DNA of 17,197 bases, from the NCBI GenBank assembly GCA_039806065.1, contig JBDKJS010000231.1:1-17197 (forward strand), read 5' to 3'. Under the pieces are notes generated by a model that worked only from the letters and a program-made list of their open reading frames with translations, ran no database searches and had not been told where the DNA came from. Source of the stretch: JBDKJS01 sp039806065 (GTDB taxonomy: Bacteria > Bacteroidota > Bacteroidia > AKYH767-A > 2013-40CM-41-45). Every line of letters begins with the position of its first letter. Within the stretch, counting starts at the first letter, position 1. This document shows positions 15,852 through 17,197 of the stretch, piece by piece. The translations under genes and the position numbers were made by a program.

Positions 15852-16976
15852 ATGAAATTGTCAGAATTAGAGATTGATATAAGAAATAAGATAGCACTCA
15901 CCTTGTTGCCTGGTGTGGGGCCTGTATTGGCCCGGAATTTGGTAAGCTATTGTGGCAGCGTTGAAGCGGTATTTTCTGAGAAAAAATCAAAGCTGGTTAA
16001 AATTCCTGGTATTGGAATGTTCACAGCGGAAGCGGTGGAGAAGCAGCAGGATTTTTCTCTCGCTGAAAAGGAAACTAAATTTGTGGTGAAACACAAGATT
16101 CAGCCGCTCTTTTTTTTGGATGATGCCTATCCACATAGACTGAAGGCGTGTGATGATGCACCAATATTGATGTATTATAAGGGAAATTTTGATTTAAATC
16201 ATCCCCGCATGTTGGGTATAGTGGGCACTCGTAGAAACACACACTACGGAGAAATGATGACTGAAAAAATAATTAATGAACTGGCAGGAAGCAATGTTGG
16301 AATAATTAGTGGTATGGCTTATGGGATAGATATTATTGCGCATCGCACGGCTTTGAATAATGGCTTGCCCACAGTAGGTGTATTAGCTCATGGTTTAGAT
16401 CAGATTTATCCTCCAACACATAAGCCCATTGCTGTAAAAATGATCGAAGAAGGTGGTTTACTCACTGAATATATGAGTAACACTAGACCGATTAAGGAAA
16501 ATTTTCCTTCTAGAAATAGAATTGTAGCTGGGATGATTGATGCAATAATAGTAATAGAGAGTGCAGAAAAAGGAGGCGCATTAATCACCGCTAATATAGC
16601 AGAGGGTTTTAATCGGGATGTATTTGCATTGCCCGGTAGAATCAATGATGAATTCTCGGTAGGGTGTAATAATTTAATTAGAACGAATAAGGCAATGTTG
16701 CTTGATAGCGCACAACTGCTATTGGAAATAATGAATTGGCAACAATCAACCAAACCTAAAAAACCCAAAGCTGCTCAATTAGCTATATTTAAAGAGTTGA
16801 AAGAAGAGGAATTAAATATTGTGAATGTGCTACGCACTAGTGGCGCACTTCCTATTGATGCTATCAGTATTCAATCAAAAATTCCAGTTAGTAAAGTAGC
16901 TACTACCTTGCTAACCTTAGAATTTAGTGGCCTTATTAAGGCTCATCCAGGTAAAATTTTTGAACTAATTGATTAA
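15852..16976 (+). CDS. dprA: DNA-processing protein DprA (Smf)
   Basis: Cytoplasmic single-stranded-DNA-binding protein that loads RecA on incoming DNA during natural transformation. 374 residues with three parts: an N-terminal helical/HhH region (1-65; LPGVGPVLARNL and KIPGIGMFTAEAV), a Rossmann-fold core and a C-terminal winged helix (about 312-374; DAISIQSKIPVSKVATTLLT). Core motifs are intact: GIVGTRRNTHYG (122-133), ISGMAYGIDIIAH (152-164), HGLDQIYPP (180-188), ENFPSRNRIVAGM (216-228), GGALITANIAEG (241-252), FALPGRI (258-264) and GCNNLIR (271-277). The ATG at 15852 (MKLSELEIDIRNKI) is chosen; an upstream in-frame ATG at 15750 would add 34 unrelated residues and run into the TonB receptor's promoter region. 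No other competence gene is in the window, so competence itself cannot be inferred. Confidence 0.96.
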   Translation: MKLSELEIDIRNKIALTLLPGVGPVLARNLVSYCGSVEAVFSEKKSKLVKIPGIGMFTAEAVEKQQDFSLAEKETKFVVKHKIQPLFFLDDAYPHRLKACDDAPILMYYKGNFDLNHPRMLGIVGTRRNTHYGEMMTEKIINELAGSNVGIISGMAYGIDIIAHRTALNNGLPTVGVLAHGLDQIYPPTHKPIAVKMIEEGGLLTEYMSNTRPIKENFPSRNRIVAGMIDAIIVIESAEKGGALITANIAEGFNRDVFALPGRINDEFSVGCNNLIRTNKAMLLDSAQLLLEIMNWQQSTKPKKPKAAQLAIFKELKEEELNIVNVLRTSGALPIDAISIQSKIPVSKVATTLLTLEFSGLIKAHPGKIFELID

Positions 16977-17003
16977 TGGTGGTGGAACAAATTATAAAAC
17001 AGT

Positions 17004-17017
17004 ATGGCTATTGCCAT
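17004..17017. terminator. Weak hairpin between convergent dprA and the T9SS cargo gene
   Basis: ATGGC-TATT-GCCAT forms a 5-bp stem with a 4-base loop, 27 bases after the dprA stop, with a T-rich stretch starting a few bases later (CTATTTTT). Its last base touches the stop codon of the convergent cargo gene. The stem is short and the U-tract is not directly adjacent, so it is a poor match to an intrinsic terminator. Confidence 0.22.
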
Positions 17018-17197
17018 CATCTATTTTTAATAATTTTTTTAATGTACTGCTGAGTGGAAGTGTTTACTTTCAATATATAAGTACCTGGTGGAAGTTCGAG
17101 ATGAATTTGCGTTTGATTTCCAGCGAAGGTCTTAGTATCCACCATTATTCCTAACATGTTATAAATCGTAATGAGGTTTCGCGTACTGGGGTCATTG
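17017..17197 (-). CDS. C-terminal end of a T9SS cargo protein (type A sorting domain), cut by window edge
   Basis: Reading the minus strand inward from the window edge gives 59 residues and a TGA stop (17017-17019). The sequence NLITIYNMLGIMVDTKTFAG, then QIHLELPPGTYILKVNT, then QYIKKIIKNR, is a textbook end of a Por secretion tail: an IYN-x-LG strand, a PPGTYIL turn-strand and a basic C-terminus. In the family this domain targets the protein to the T9SS translocon and is normally removed by the PorU sortase. What the rest of the protein does cannot be seen. It converges on dprA with 40 bases between stops. Confidence 0.85.
   Translation of the reverse strand, partial: NDPSTRNLITIYNMLGIMVDTKTFAGNQTQIHLELPPGTYILKVNTSTQQYIKKIIKNR

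Overview
The window is AT-rich chromosomal DNA from a member of the Bacteroidota, with a Chitinophagales- or Sphingobacteriales-like flavour. The grounds are: type IX secretion (T9SS) C-terminal sorting domains on two proteins; a PorZ homologue; a TonB receptor with an N-terminal CarboxypepD_reg-like domain; a TPR-type HPK7 histidine kinase; start codons without clear Shine-Dalgarno sites; and several TAnnTTTG-like -7 promoter boxes. The species cannot be named from the sequence. No tRNA, rRNA, CRISPR, insertion sequence or phage gene was seen, and no gene-free stretch exceeds 300 bases.

Layout. 1-806 (-): 5' part of a class A penicillin-binding protein. 952-2059 (+): a two-gene unit of a small T9SS cargo protein and a ferritin, closed by a strong bidirectional terminator (2077-2112). 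2141-5634 (-): a secreted alpha/beta-hydrolase-fold protein that has lost its catalytic Ser and His, cysteinyl-tRNA synthetase, and an SDR-type L-threonine 3-dehydrogenase. 5769-12685 (+): a GT-C membrane glycosyltransferase and a GT9-like glycosyltransferase that overlap by 4 bases, then porZ, then a TPR histidine kinase without a partner response regulator. 12694-15749 (-): kdsB and, upstream of it on the same strand, a TonB-dependent receptor. 15852-16976 (+): dprA. 17017-17197 (-): the last 59 residues of another T9SS cargo protein, cut by the window edge.

How the genes fit together. Much of the window concerns the cell envelope: peptidoglycan polymerisation (PBP), Kdo activation for LPS (kdsB), two putative envelope-glycan glycosyltransferases, an outer-membrane receptor, and T9SS machinery (porZ) with two cargo ends. 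In Porphyromonas gingivalis PorZ binds anionic LPS and passes it to the PorU sortase, which joins it to cargo. Two glycosyltransferases directly upstream of porZ therefore suggest, as inference only, that this locus links synthesis of a cargo-anchoring glycan to the complex that uses it. cysS, tdh and dprA are housekeeping genes with no evident link to this theme.

I do not see a clearly new multi-gene system. The observations most worth following are the glycosyltransferase-porZ-kinase neighbourhood, the hydrolase-fold protein whose mature chain has no histidine at all, and the cargo-ferritin pair with a palindrome over its start. Six gene starts were moved or chosen by hand (PBP, cargo, tdh, porZ, TonB receptor, dprA); reasons are in the entries.
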